Positions 9,991 to 16,730 are shown, counted from the stretch's first letter. The stretch: 24,947 nucleotides of DNA from Lutibacter sp. (GCA_030599055.1 JAUVOS010000005.1:1-24947), one strand, 5' to 3'. A program made the numbers and translations. The notes: generated from the letters alone by a model not told the origin.

Positions 9991-10047
9991 GGTTTAGGTC
10001 AATTTCGCCCAAAGACGAATGACCTAAACCTTTATTATTTAGGTTTA
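9991..10047 (-). promoter_or_regulatory. Mutually exclusive hairpins in the rplL-rpoB gap
   Basis: An 11-bp perfect stem pairs 9991-10001 with 10020-10030 and continues, after a 2-base bulge, as TTCG/CGAA (10004-10007 with 10016-10019) closing an 8-base loop. A second 7-bp stem, 10025-10031 with 10041-10047, shares bases 10025-10030 with the first, so only one can form at a time. The second begins 8 bases after the rplL stop codon. No T tract follows the large stem, so it looks more like an RNA processing or attenuation site than a simple terminator. Confidence 0.55.
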
Positions 10048-10054
10048 AAAAGAC

Positions 10055-10432
10055 CTATTTGAGCTCTACTTCAGCTCCTGCTTCTTCTAAAGATTTTTTC
10101 AAGCCTTCTGCTTCATCTTTAGATACACCTTCTTTTATTGCTGCTGGTGCGCTATCAACTACTCCTTTGGCATCTTTCAAGCCAAGACCAGTTAATTCTT
10201 TCACCAATTTAACGACAGCCAATTTTGATTGTCCTGCTGCTGTTAATATGACATCAAATTCTGTTTGCTCTTCTCCAGCTTCACCATCACTTCCATCTGC
10301 TGCTGGTCCGGCTACTACTGCTGCTGCTGCAGGCTCGATGCCATATTCTTCTTTTAAAATGTCTGCCAACTCATTTACTTCTTTAACCGTAAGGTTGACT
10401 AATTGTTCTGCGAAATCTTTTAAATTTGCCAT
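10055..10432 (-). CDS. rplL: Large ribosomal subunit protein bL12 (L7/L12)
   Basis: A 125-residue stalk protein that recruits translational GTPases to the 50S subunit. The N-terminal dimerisation domain (about 1-33, ADILKEEYGIEP) attaches to uL10. A flexible Ala/Gly/acidic hinge covers about 35-57, and the C-terminal factor-binding domain about 58-125 (KLAVVKLVKELTGLGLKDAK). It starts 48 bases after rplJ and precedes rpoB, the conserved L10-L12-beta-beta' order. Several copies of bL12 are made per L10 in other bacteria, and the hairpins after its stop are a plausible way to lower rpoB expression relative to rplL. No Shine-Dalgarno is seen. Confidence 0.98.
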   Translation of the reverse strand: MANLKDFAEQLVNLTVKEVNELADILKEEYGIEPAAAAVVAGPAADGSDGEAGEEQTEFDVILTAAGQSKLAVVKLVKELTGLGLKDAKGVVDSAPAAIKEGVSKDEAEGLKKSLEEAGAEVELK

Positions 10433-10480
10433 TTTACTTCGTTTTTAAAATTTTGTTTATTAGTTTATTTAGTGTGTGTC

Positions 10481-11002
10481 TTATTTCTCAGATAAAGTTT
10501 TTAAGATACCTGCTAATTTACCACCACCTGATTGTAATGCTGAAATAACATTTTTAGCCGGTGATTGTAATAACATGATAATATCTCCGATAAGCTCTTC
10601 TTTAGATTTGATGTTTACTAGTGATTCTAGTTGATCATCACCTATATAAATAGCTGCTTCTACAAAAGCACCTTTTAGAATAGGTTTCTTAGATTTTGCT
10701 TTTTTACGGAAACCTTTAATGACTTTGGCAGGTGCATTTCCTGTTTCTGAAATCATCAAAGAGGTATTTCCCTTTAATGTTTCTGGTAATTCACCAAAAT
10801 CTTTATCTGATTTCTCCATTGCTTTTGCAAGCAATGTATTTTTAACTACTGAAAGTTTAACGTTTTGCTTAAAACATGCTCTTCTTAAATCAGAGGTGTT
10901 TAAGGCATTTAAACCTGAAATATCCGCTAAGTAGATGATATTGTTATCAGCTAAAACAGTAGTTAAATATTCAATTACTTGTGATTTTTCTTCTCTTGTC
11001 AT
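10481..11002 (-). CDS. rplJ: Large ribosomal subunit protein uL10
   Basis: A 173-residue uL10, which binds 23S rRNA at the stalk base and carries the bL12 dimers on its C-terminal helix. It starts MTREEKSQVIEYLTTVLADN, has the LRRACFKQNVKLSVVKNTLL segment typical of the family, and ends with a helical bL12-binding tail (NVISALQSGGGKLAGILKTL). It lies 11 bases after rplA and 48 bases before rplL. In other bacteria the L10-L12 complex represses its own mRNA; no comparable leader structure was worked out here. Confidence 0.98.
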   Translation of the reverse strand: MTREEKSQVIEYLTTVLADNNIIYLADISGLNALNTSDLRRACFKQNVKLSVVKNTLLAKAMEKSDKDFGELPETLKGNTSLMISETGNAPAKVIKGFRKKAKSKKPILKGAFVEAAIYIGDDQLESLVNIKSKEELIGDIIMLLQSPAKNVISALQSGGGKLAGILKTLSEK

Positions 11003-11013
11003 TTGAATAAAAT

Positions 11014-11706
11014 TTAACTTAGTGACTTAATATCAATACCTATACTTGGGCTCATGGTGCTTCCTATAAAAACACTTTTCATATAATCCCCTTTTGCCGT
11101 AGCAGGTTTCAACTTAATAATTGTTTGTAATAATTCATTTGCATTTTCAGCAATCTTGTCAGCGTCAAAGGAAACTTTTCCAATTCCTGCATGTATAATA
11201 CCTGTTTTATCGACCTTAAAGTCAATTTTACCGGCTTTTACAGCAGAGACTGCTTTTCCAATATCCATTGTTACTGTACCTGTTTTTGGGTTAGGCATTA
11301 AACCTCTAGGTCCTAATATTCTACCTAAAGGGCCTAATTTACCCATAACACTTGGCATAGTGACAATTACGTCAACGTCTGTCCAACCTCCTTTAATTTT
11401 TGTGAGGTATTCATCTAACCCGACAAAGTCAGCACCTGCTTCTTTTGCTTCGGCTTCTTTATCAGGAGTAACTATTGCTAATACTTTTACATTTTTACCT
11501 GTTCCATGTGGTAAGGATACCACACCTCTTACTAGTTGATCAGCTTTTCTTGGATCAACTGCTAATCTTATTACTAAATCTACTGTAGCATCAAAATTTA
11601 CACTGGTTATATCCTTTAAAACTTTAGCTGCTTCAAGTAGTGAATAAGTTTGTGAGTTGTCAAGTTTAGAGTGAGCTACTTTTTGTTTCTTAGTTAATTT
11701 TGCCAT
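11014..11706 (-). CDS. rplA: Large ribosomal subunit protein uL1
   Basis: A 230-residue uL1, the protein of the L1 stalk that guides deacylated tRNA out of the E site and often represses its own operon. The family signature lies at about residues 120-146 (VMGKLGPLGRILGPRGLMPN, then PKTGTVT). The start MAKLTKKQKV matches the family. It lies 24 bases after rplK and 11 bases before rplJ, in the standard rplK-rplA-rplJ-rplL order. Nothing abnormal is seen. Confidence 0.98.
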   Translation of the reverse strand: MAKLTKKQKVAHSKLDNSQTYSLLEAAKVLKDITSVNFDATVDLVIRLAVDPRKADQLVRGVVSLPHGTGKNVKVLAIVTPDKEAEAKEAGADFVGLDEYLTKIKGGWTDVDVIVTMPSVMGKLGPLGRILGPRGLMPNPKTGTVTMDIGKAVSAVKAGKIDFKVDKTGIIHAGIGKVSFDADKIAENANELLQTIIKLKPATAKGDYMKSVFIGSTMSPSIGIDIKSLS

Positions 11707-11730
11707 TATTAAATAACATTTAAAATTAAT

Positions 11731-12168
11731 TTAAAAAGGAGCTTTTCCTTTTACTTTTACACCCATAGAACGCGCTGTACCTGCCATCATTTTCATAGCA
11801 GACTCAACAGTAAATGCATTTAGATCTACCATTTTACCTTCAGCAATAGTTCTTAATTGATCCCAAGTAACCGTAGCTACTTTGGTTCTATTCGGTTCAC
11901 CTGATCCTTTCTTTATTTTAGCTGCTTCTAATATTTGGACAGCTGCTGGTGGTGTTTTAACGACAAAATCAAATGATTTGTCTTTGTAAACATTAATCAC
12001 CACAGGTAATATTTTACCCATTTTGTCCTGAGTTCTAGCATTAAACTGCTTGCAGAACTCCATAATATTAACACCAGCCGCTCCTAAAGCAGGACCTACA
12101 GGTGGTGAAGGATTTGCGGCCCCTCCACGTACTTGTAATTTTACTACCTTACCGACTTCTTTTGCCAT
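11731..12168 (-). CDS. rplK: Large ribosomal subunit protein uL11
   Basis: A 145-residue uL11, part of the GTPase-associated centre of the 50S subunit and the thiostrepton site. The proline-rich N-terminal segment SPPVGPALGAAGVN starts at residue 21, and the C-terminal rRNA-binding domain ends in the conserved pattern ARSMGVKVKG. It follows nusG after 78 bases and precedes rplA by 24. Length and sequence are as expected. Confidence 0.98.
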   Translation of the reverse strand: MAKEVGKVVKLQVRGGAANPSPPVGPALGAAGVNIMEFCKQFNARTQDKMGKILPVVINVYKDKSFDFVVKTPPAAVQILEAAKIKKGSGEPNRTKVATVTWDQLRTIAEGKMVDLNAFTVESAMKMMAGTARSMGVKVKGKAPF

Positions 12169-12246
12169 TTTTATAAATTAAAATGTTATGATTTGATCTC
12201 AAATTTGGAAGCCTTGAGCTAAATCGATTTATTTATGTAACACTTA

Positions 12247-12795
12247 TTATATTTTTTCTACTTGCATATAACTTAATTCTAATGGTGTTTTTCTTCCGAA
12301 AATTTTGACCATTACTTCAAGTTTGCGTTTCTCTTCGTGAATTCTTTCAATAGTTCCTTCAAAACCGTTGAATGCTCCATCAATTACTTTAACGGGCTCT
12401 CCTTCCACAAATGGGATTACTACATTTTCATTTGCTACAGCTAATTCATCAACCTTACCTAACATTCTGTTTATTTCACTTTGTCTTAAAGGAACAGGAT
12501 CTCCACCTTTAACCTCTCCTAACATACCTATCACACCTGGTATTGCCCTGATTATATGTGGTATTTCACCACTTAAATTGGCTTGAATGATTACATAACC
12601 CGGAAAATACACACGTTCTTTATTGTATTTTTTTCCTTTTCGTATTTGCACAACTTTTTCTGTTGGGACTAATACGGTTTCTATATAATCGGACAAGTTT
12701 AAGCGCGTAATTTCGGTTTCAAGATAATTTTTCACTTTATTCTCTTGACCTCCTACGGCTTTAACAACATACCATTTCTTAACAAAATCAGACAT
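12247..12795 (-). CDS. nusG: Transcription termination/antitermination factor NusG
   Basis: A 182-residue NusG. The N-terminal NGN domain (about 5-115; KKWYVVKAVGGQENKVKNYL, then FPGYVIIQ) binds the RNA polymerase clamp. The C-terminal KOW domain (about 131-158; EGEPVKVIDGAFNGFEGTIE) contacts Rho or ribosomal protein uS10. There is no large insertion between them. It lies 9 bases after secE, so the two are co-transcribed and probably co-translated. Start ATG 12795 gives MSDFVKKWYVVKAVGG, the usual beginning. Confidence 0.98.
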   Translation of the reverse strand: MSDFVKKWYVVKAVGGQENKVKNYLETEITRLNLSDYIETVLVPTEKVVQIRKGKKYNKERVYFPGYVIIQANLSGEIPHIIRAIPGVIGMLGEVKGGDPVPLRQSEINRMLGKVDELAVANENVVIPFVEGEPVKVIDGAFNGFEGTIERIHEEKRKLEVMVKIFGRKTPLELSYMQVEKI

Positions 12796-12804
12796 AGCTT
12801 GATT

Positions 12805-12993
12805 TTAAAATAATTGGAATAAATTCTTTAACAAAGTTTGGAATACTTTATCTGCTGCAAATACAGCTAAAGCAAACAAAACTGTAAATACGACAACAAC
12901 TGTGGTAGATTTTTGAGCTTCTTCCCAAGAAATCCATGTCATATTATCTTTCAATTCCCTAAATGATTCTTTAACGTAAGTTACTATGTTCAT
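12805..12993 (-). CDS. secE: Preprotein translocase subunit SecE
   Basis: A 62-residue single-span SecE, the clamp subunit of the SecYEG channel in the inner membrane. An amphipathic stretch (ESFRELKDNMTWISWEEAQK, residues 9-28) precedes one membrane segment at about 30-47 (TTVVVVFTVLFALAVFAA). The length fits the minimal SecE of most bacteria rather than the three-span E. coli form. It comes right before nusG (9-base gap), the conserved pair. Upstream lies tRNA-Trp with its 77-bp tail repeats, so the secE leader follows repeated sequence. Confidence 0.96.
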   Translation of the reverse strand: MNIVTYVKESFRELKDNMTWISWEEAQKSTTVVVVFTVLFALAVFAADKVFQTLLKNLFQLF

Positions 12994-13050
12994 TGATTTA
13001 CTATTTTGTGTATTCTGAGAATCTATTTTACTAACTTCTTATTTCTTAGT

Positions 13051-13204
13051 GCACGGTTGGAGAGGCTTTCCTCGACTCATTATTCGCTCGGGATAAACTT
13101 CTCGCCATCAACATTCCACTTCATTTAGCACGGGTGGAGAGGCTTCCCTCGACTCATTCTTCGCTCGGGATAAACTTCTCGCCATCAACATTCCACTTCA
13201 TTTA
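13051..13204 (-). repeat. Two 77-bp tandem repeats carrying the tRNA-Trp 3' end
   Basis: 13051-13127 and 13128-13204 are tandem copies differing at only 3 of 77 positions. Each begins (plus strand) with a 17-base copy of the 3' end of tRNA-Trp plus one flanking base. The real copy is 13205-13221, again 77 bases on, so the tRNA tail appears three times at equal spacing. The rest of each unit contains a REP-like stretch related to CTCGACTTCGCTCGAGG and the segment ATAAACTTCTCGCCATCAAC. The array lies between tRNA-Trp and secE and would be part of the transcript. Confidence 0.9.
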
Positions 13205-13205
13205 G

Positions 13206-13278
13206 CACGGGTGGAGAGGCTCGAACTCCCGACACCTAGTTTTGGAGACTAGTGCTCTACCAACTGAGCTACACCCGT
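13206..13278 (-). tRNA. tRNA-Trp (CCA anticodon)
   Basis: A 73-base cloverleaf. Acceptor ACGGGTG pairs with CACCCGT, the anticodon stem CTAGT/ACTAG closes loop CTCCAAA with anticodon CCA, and the T loop is standard (GTTCGAGCC). The 3' CCA is not encoded. It lies between tuf and secE, as in many bacteria. Confidence 0.97.
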
Positions 13279-13369
13279 AAAATAGGATGTTTATCAAGCA
13301 CCTATTTTATATACAACACAAGGTATCCACCTTCAGCAGACACCTTTGTATTGTTATACTACGGTTAGT
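13279..13369 (-). other. Structured spacer between tuf and tRNA-Trp
   Basis: Two hairpins fill this 91-base gap. An 8-bp perfect stem (13279-13286 with 13301-13308) directly abuts the tRNA-Trp 5' end. An 8-bp stem with one G-T pair (13320-13327 with 13339-13346) follows the tuf stop. Neither is followed by a T tract in the direction of transcription, so processing or mRNA protection is more likely than termination. Confidence 0.5.
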
Positions 13370-14554
13370 TTACATCATTTCGGTCACCTGACCTGCACCT
13401 ACTGTTCTACCACCTTCTCGGATCGCAAAACGTAAACCTACATTTAATGCAATAGGTTGATGTAATTCTACAGATATTGTTAAGTTGTCTCCTGGCATTA
13501 CCATCTCAACGCCATCAGGTAACATAATTGTTCCTGTTACGTCAGTAGTTCTAACATAGAACTGTGGACGATAGTTGTTGTGGAATGGTGTGTGACGACC
13601 ACCTTCTTCTTTCTTAAGGATATAAACCTCTGCTTTAAATTTAGCATGAGGAGTAACAGAACCTGGTTTACAAAGAACCATACCTCTACTTACTTCATTT
13701 TTATCAATACCTCTCAATAAAAGACCTACATTATCTCCAGCTTCACCTCTATCTAATATCTTACGGAACATTTCAACTCCAGTTACAGTTGATTTTAGTT
13801 TTTCAGCACCCATACCGATAATATCGATTGCATCACCTGTTAAGGCAATACCACTCTCAATACGACCTGTTGCGACAGTACCACGACCTGTAATCGTAAA
13901 TACGTCCTCAACCGGCATTAAGAAATCTTTATCAATATCTCTTTTTGGTAGTTTAATCCACTCATCAACAGCATCCATTAATTCCATAATTTTATCTTCC
14001 CACTCAACTTCACCATTCATGGCGCCTAATGCTGATCCTGCGATTACAGGTGTATTATCACCATCATATTCATAGAAAGAAAGCAATTCTCTTACTTCCA
14101 TATCTACTAATTCAAGTAATTCATCATCATCAACCAAATCCACTTTGTTCAAGAATACAACCATACTTGGAATACCTACTTGTCTTCCTAATAAGATATG
14201 TTCTCTTGTTTGTGGCATTGGTCCATCAGTTGCAGCAACAACTAAAATAGCACCGTCCATTTGAGCAGCACCTGTTACCATGTTTTTCACGTAATCCGCG
14301 TGACCTGGACAATCAACGTGTGCATAGTGACGATTTGCTGTTTGATACTCAACGTGTGCAGTATTAATTGTAATACCTCTTTCTTTTTCTTCTGGAGCAT
14401 TGTCAATTTGATCAAAGCTCGTAATTTCAGATAATCCTCTTTTTGCCAATACCATTGTTATGGCAGCGGTCAAAGTTGTTTTTCCGTGATCGACATGTCC
14501 GATTGTTCCAATATTTAAATGTGGTTTGGACCGATCAAAAGTTTCTTTAGCCAT
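13370..14554 (-). CDS. tuf: Elongation factor Tu
   Basis: A 394-residue EF-Tu, the GTPase that delivers aminoacyl-tRNA to the ribosome. Visible G motifs: GHVDHGKT at 19-26 (P-loop), RGITIN at 59-64 (switch I), DCPGH at 81-85 (switch II) and NKVD at 136-139 (guanine specificity). Domain 2 and 3 sequences follow, ending REGGRTVGAGQVTEMM. It sits inside a tRNA cluster, 72 bases after tRNA-Thr(GGT) and 91 before tRNA-Trp, the arrangement found in many bacteria. No Shine-Dalgarno is visible. Confidence 0.99.
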   Translation of the reverse strand: MAKETFDRSKPHLNIGTIGHVDHGKTTLTAAITMVLAKRGLSEITSFDQIDNAPEEKERGITINTAHVEYQTANRHYAHVDCPGHADYVKNMVTGAAQMDGAILVVAATDGPMPQTREHILLGRQVGIPSMVVFLNKVDLVDDDELLELVDMEVRELLSFYEYDGDNTPVIAGSALGAMNGEVEWEDKIMELMDAVDEWIKLPKRDIDKDFLMPVEDVFTITGRGTVATGRIESGIALTGDAIDIIGMGAEKLKSTVTGVEMFRKILDRGEAGDNVGLLLRGIDKNEVSRGMVLCKPGSVTPHAKFKAEVYILKKEEGGRHTPFHNNYRPQFYVRTTDVTGTIMLPDGVEMVMPGDNLTISVELHQPIALNVGLRFAIREGGRTVGAGQVTEMM

Positions 14555-14626
14555 AATTGCTTGTTTTACTTAGTTTATATTAGTGTTAATCTTAAAATTC
14601 TATTTTTATCTTTTTCTTTTTAGTTG

Positions 14627-14699
14627 AGCCAACGACGGGACTCGAACCCGTGACCCCATCCTTACCATGGATGTGCTCTACCAACTGAGCTACGTCGGC
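14627..14699 (-). tRNA. tRNA-Thr (GGT anticodon)
   Basis: A 73-base cloverleaf. Acceptor GCCGACG pairs with CGTTGGC (one G-T pair), the anticodon stem CATCC/GGATG closes ATGGTAA with anticodon GGT, and the T arm has GGTTCGAGTCC. No encoded CCA. It is the last tRNA before tuf. No tail repeat follows it. Confidence 0.96.
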
Positions 14700-14839
14700 G
14701 AATTTTAACAAACGAATTTACTTATACATAACACTCCTATATATAAGTTTAAATCTTGTTTGTTTGTGGTTAAAATTATACTCATCAATATAGTTAAGTA
14801 GTAATCTTTACCTAAACTCAATCAACCAATTATCAATAC

Positions 14840-14883
14840 TAATAATAATCAGTTTTTCACTTTGAGCTGGAGACCGAGCTTAC
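14840..14883 (-). repeat. Decayed copy of the tRNA-Gly 3' end and flank
   Basis: Bases 14864-14880 match the tRNA-Gly 3' end (14972-14988) at 15 of 17 positions. The similarity continues about 20 bases into the flank (AGTTTTTCACTTTGAGC against AATCTTTCAATTTGAGC). The copies lie 108 bases apart. The segment between them contains ATAAACTTCTCACCCATCA, which nearly matches part of the tRNA-Trp repeat unit. The copy cannot form a tRNA. The remaining spacer toward tRNA-Thr (14700-14839) shows nothing recognisable. Confidence 0.7.
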
Positions 14884-14972
14884 TAAAACTAGTTCAGCAT
14901 AAACTTCTCACCCATCATCTATTCTCTTCTAATCATCTTATCAATTTATACAAATGATAATCTTTCAATTTG

Positions 14973-15045
14973 AGCGGGAGACCGGGCTCGAACCGGCGAC
15001 AATCAGCTTGGAAGGCTGAAGCTCTACCAACTGAGCTACTCCCGC
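14973..15045 (-). tRNA. tRNA-Gly (TCC anticodon)
   Basis: A 73-base cloverleaf. Acceptor GCGGGAG pairs with CTCCCGC, the anticodon stem TCAGC/GCTGA closes CTTCCAA with anticodon TCC, and the T arm has GGTTCGAGCCC. No encoded CCA. A decayed tail copy lies downstream at 14840-14883. Confidence 0.96.
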
Positions 15046-15054
15046 TTTTTGAGG

Positions 15055-15128
15055 TTCGAAGTGAAAAGCTTGAAGTAAAACATTCTCTTGCGAACTTTTC
15101 ACTTATGACTTTAAACTTCTAACTTCAA
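15055..15128 (-). repeat. Inverted repeats in the tRNA-Gly/tRNA-Tyr spacer
   Basis: 15059-15068 (AAGTGAAAAG) and 15095-15104 (CTTTTCACTT) are exact reverse complements, as are 15070-15076 and 15122-15128. Short words such as GAAGT and TTCGAA recur. Only one of these overlapping stems can form at a time. It may be a processing structure or low-complexity repeat sequence; there is no T tract. Confidence 0.5.
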
Positions 15129-15131
15129 CAG

Positions 15132-15213
15132 TGGTGGGGGAAGGATTCGAACCTTCGAAGGCTAAGCCAGCAGATTTACAGTCTGCCCTCGTTGACCGCT
15201 TGAGTACCCCACC
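15132..15213 (-). tRNA. tRNA-Tyr (GTA anticodon)
   Basis: An 82-base class II tRNA with a long variable arm. Acceptor GGTGGGG pairs with CCCCACC, the anticodon stem GCAGA/TCTGC closes CTGTAAA with anticodon GTA, the variable arm is GGCTTAGCC-like, and the T arm has GGTTCGAATCC. No encoded CCA. It lies between tRNA-Gly and tRNA-Thr(TGT), a common Thr-Tyr-Gly-Thr-tuf order. Confidence 0.96.
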
Positions 15214-15263
15214 CATTTTAAAGAACTAAACGAAAAAATAATTCGTTTTTAAAAATTTTTTTG

Positions 15264-15337
15264 AGCCGATAGAGGGACTCGAACCCACGACCTGCTGATT
15301 ACAAATCAGCTGCTCTAGCCAGCTGAGCTACATCGGC
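15264..15337 (-). tRNA. tRNA-Thr (TGT anticodon)
   Basis: A 74-base cloverleaf. Acceptor GCCGATG pairs with TATCGGC, the anticodon stem GCTGA/TCAGC closes TTTGTAA with anticodon TGT, and the T arm has GGTTCGAGTCC. No encoded CCA. It is the first gene after the promoter at 15373-15403. A 7-bp hairpin (15228-15234 with 15242-15248) separates it from tRNA-Tyr. Confidence 0.96.
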
Positions 15338-15341
15338 GTAT

Positions 15342-15369
15342 AAAAAAACAAACCGCTTTTTCAAACGGT
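15342..15369 (-). terminator. GAAA-loop hairpin with T7 tract at the 5' end of the tRNA-tuf-rpoBC operon
   Basis: On the minus strand a 7-bp stem (15369-15363 with 15358-15352, one T-G pair) closes a GAAA tetraloop and is followed by TTG and seven T (15348-15342). By form it is an intrinsic terminator. It could end hpf transcripts. The promoter at 15373-15403 lies just upstream, however, so the hairpin would also be the first structure of the operon transcript. Confidence 0.6.
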
Positions 15370-15372
15370 CTG

Positions 15373-15403
15373 CAAATTTATAAAGTTTTATCTTATACAC
15401 AAA
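15373..15403 (-). promoter_or_regulatory. Sigma-A promoter of the tRNA-tuf-rp-rpoBC operon
   Basis: Minus strand: TTTG (15403-15400), a 19-base spacer, then TAAATTTG (15380-15373). This is an exact match to the Bacteroidota housekeeping pattern TTTG-N19-TAnnTTTG. The start site should fall near 15366-15369, about 30 bases before tRNA-Thr(TGT). No equally good promoter was found before the later genes of the operon, although internal promoters cannot be excluded. Confidence 0.75.
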
Positions 15404-15430
15404 ACTTTTTTATGTATTTTTTTTTGTTAT

Positions 15431-15736
15431 TTATTTGTGCTTCTCTCTTTGCTTTTCTTTTTGTTTTATTAGCGTTTTTTTAAGTGATGCAACTGCCTGT
15501 AGCAAAGCGTCTTCGAACGTGTTAGATGTCTTTTTCATCACTGAGTCATTACCGGGGATTCCCAAACGTATTTCAAGTTCTTTGTTGTCTTTTTGACTTG
15601 TTTTTTGTACTTTTAAATAGACACGTGCATCAATTATATTATCATAAAACTTCAAAAGACCATTAATTTTCTCTTCAATTAATTGAATTAAATCTTTGCC
15701 TACATTAAAATTTACTGCTTGCACTTGTATTCTCAT
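15431..15736 (-). CDS. hpf: Ribosome hibernation promoting factor, short HPF/RaiA family
   Basis: A 101-residue protein of the HPF/YfiA (RaiA) family. These bind the decoding region of the 30S subunit in slow growth and block mRNA and tRNA sites. The N-terminus MRIQVQAVNFNVGKDLIQLI and the pattern KINGLLKFYDNIIDARVYLK fit the beta-alpha-beta fold of the family, and the end is Lys-rich (KEKQREKHK). It lacks the extra C-terminal dimerisation domain of long HPFs. Start ATG 15736; no Shine-Dalgarno. It lies between xerC (minus, upstream) and the translation operon (minus, downstream). Which of HPF or RaiA it corresponds to cannot be decided from sequence. Confidence 0.92.
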   Translation of the reverse strand: MRIQVQAVNFNVGKDLIQLIEEKINGLLKFYDNIIDARVYLKVQKTSQKDNKELEIRLGIPGNDSVMKKTSNTFEDALLQAVASLKKTLIKQKEKQREKHK

Positions 15737-15842
15737 AATATTATTTTTAGATTATTAATTATCAAGTAAAGTTACAAATATTATTTTTGAAAAAAAATTG
15801 AAAAGAACATTTTTTAAGAATATTTTAATAAACCGAGTTGTC

Positions 15843-16730
15843 TTAGTCTTTTTTATTTCTTGGGTGTGCTTTTTTATATACTTCTTTAAGGTGTGATAAA
15901 CTACTTTGTGTATATATTTGCGTTGATGCTAAACTAGAATGCCCTAACAATTACTTTACTACATTTACATCAGCTCCTTCGTTCAACAAATGCGTGGCGA
16001 ATGCATGACGCAAAATATGTGGGCTCTTTTTATCTTTTGTACTAATTAACTTAAAATATTTATTTACAATTTTATAAACTAACGAGTCATATATGGGTTT
16101 TCCCTTGGCTGTAACAAACAATTGTTTGTGATTCGTTTTTAATTCGTCTCTATAAAGCAGATATTTATCTATCAATTCAATAGTAAAATCTAATAATGGA
16201 ATATATCGTTCCTTATTTCTTTTTCCAATAACTTTAATGGTCTTATTTCCAACATTAATATCAGTAAGATCTAGACCTACTAGTTCCGACCTACGCATGC
16301 CTGTTGTATATAACATTTCAATAATTAAATAATCTCGTATTTCTTCAAAGCTTGTTATTTCCTTAAAAAGCAAACTTAAGTTTTCTAGTTCTTTTTTCGA
16401 AAAAGGAGTTATTGCTTTTTTTGGAGTTTTTAATATACGATGTCCTTGTAACGGGTTTCTTGTAATATCTCCTGTTTTTTCAATAAACTTATAAAAAGAT
16501 TTTAAAGCACTAATTTTTCTATTGACACTTTTATTTGATAAACCTTTGTTTACTAAATTTACAATCCATTCTCTTATTTGCTCATAAATAACTTCTGTCA
16601 AATTATCTGTAGCATACGTATTGAGTAAAAAAGCTTTAAAAGCATCAAGATCTTTTTGATAAGCCTTTAGCGTATGCTTTGAGTAGCCTTTTTCGTATTG
16701 TAAATAATCAATAAATTTAGTTATTAACAT
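15843..16730 (-). pseudogene. xerC: Tyrosine recombinase XerC, interrupted by one in-frame TAA
   Basis: Codons 1-259 read as a normal tyrosine recombinase: N-terminal SAM-like core-binding domain (about 1-90, YLQYEKGYSKHTLKAYQKDL), then the catalytic domain with Arg146 (TGMRRSEL), Lys in GKRNKER (170-173), and His238-x-x-Arg241 (HILRHAFATHLL). Codon 260 is TAA (15953-15951), where relatives have a Glu codon (VIKELLGH). Reading through, the frame continues LLGHSSLASTQIYT... to TAA at 15845-15843, giving the usual length of about 295 residues. The continuation holds His264 (LLGH) and the nucleophile Tyr273. The truncated 259-residue product lacks both and should not cut or rejoin DNA. A recent GAA-to-TAA mutation, a sequencing error or readthrough are all possible. 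XerC normally works with XerD at dif to resolve chromosome dimers. Confidence 0.88.

Noticed and set aside
13051..13221. Repeats of regular spacing as a CRISPR array
   Set aside because: The copies are contiguous 77-bp units without unique spacers, the repeated start is a tRNA 3' end, and no cas genes are present.
14863..14990. tRNA tail copies as att sites of an integrated island
   Set aside because: The intervals are only 77-171 bases, too short for any cargo, and no intact integrase lies between or next to them. The xerC nearby is of housekeeping type.
15951..15953. TAA in xerC as selenocysteine or programmed recoding
   Set aside because: TAA is not a selenocysteine or pyrrolysine codon, relatives have Glu there, and there is no visible recoding element. 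Mutation or sequence error is simpler.
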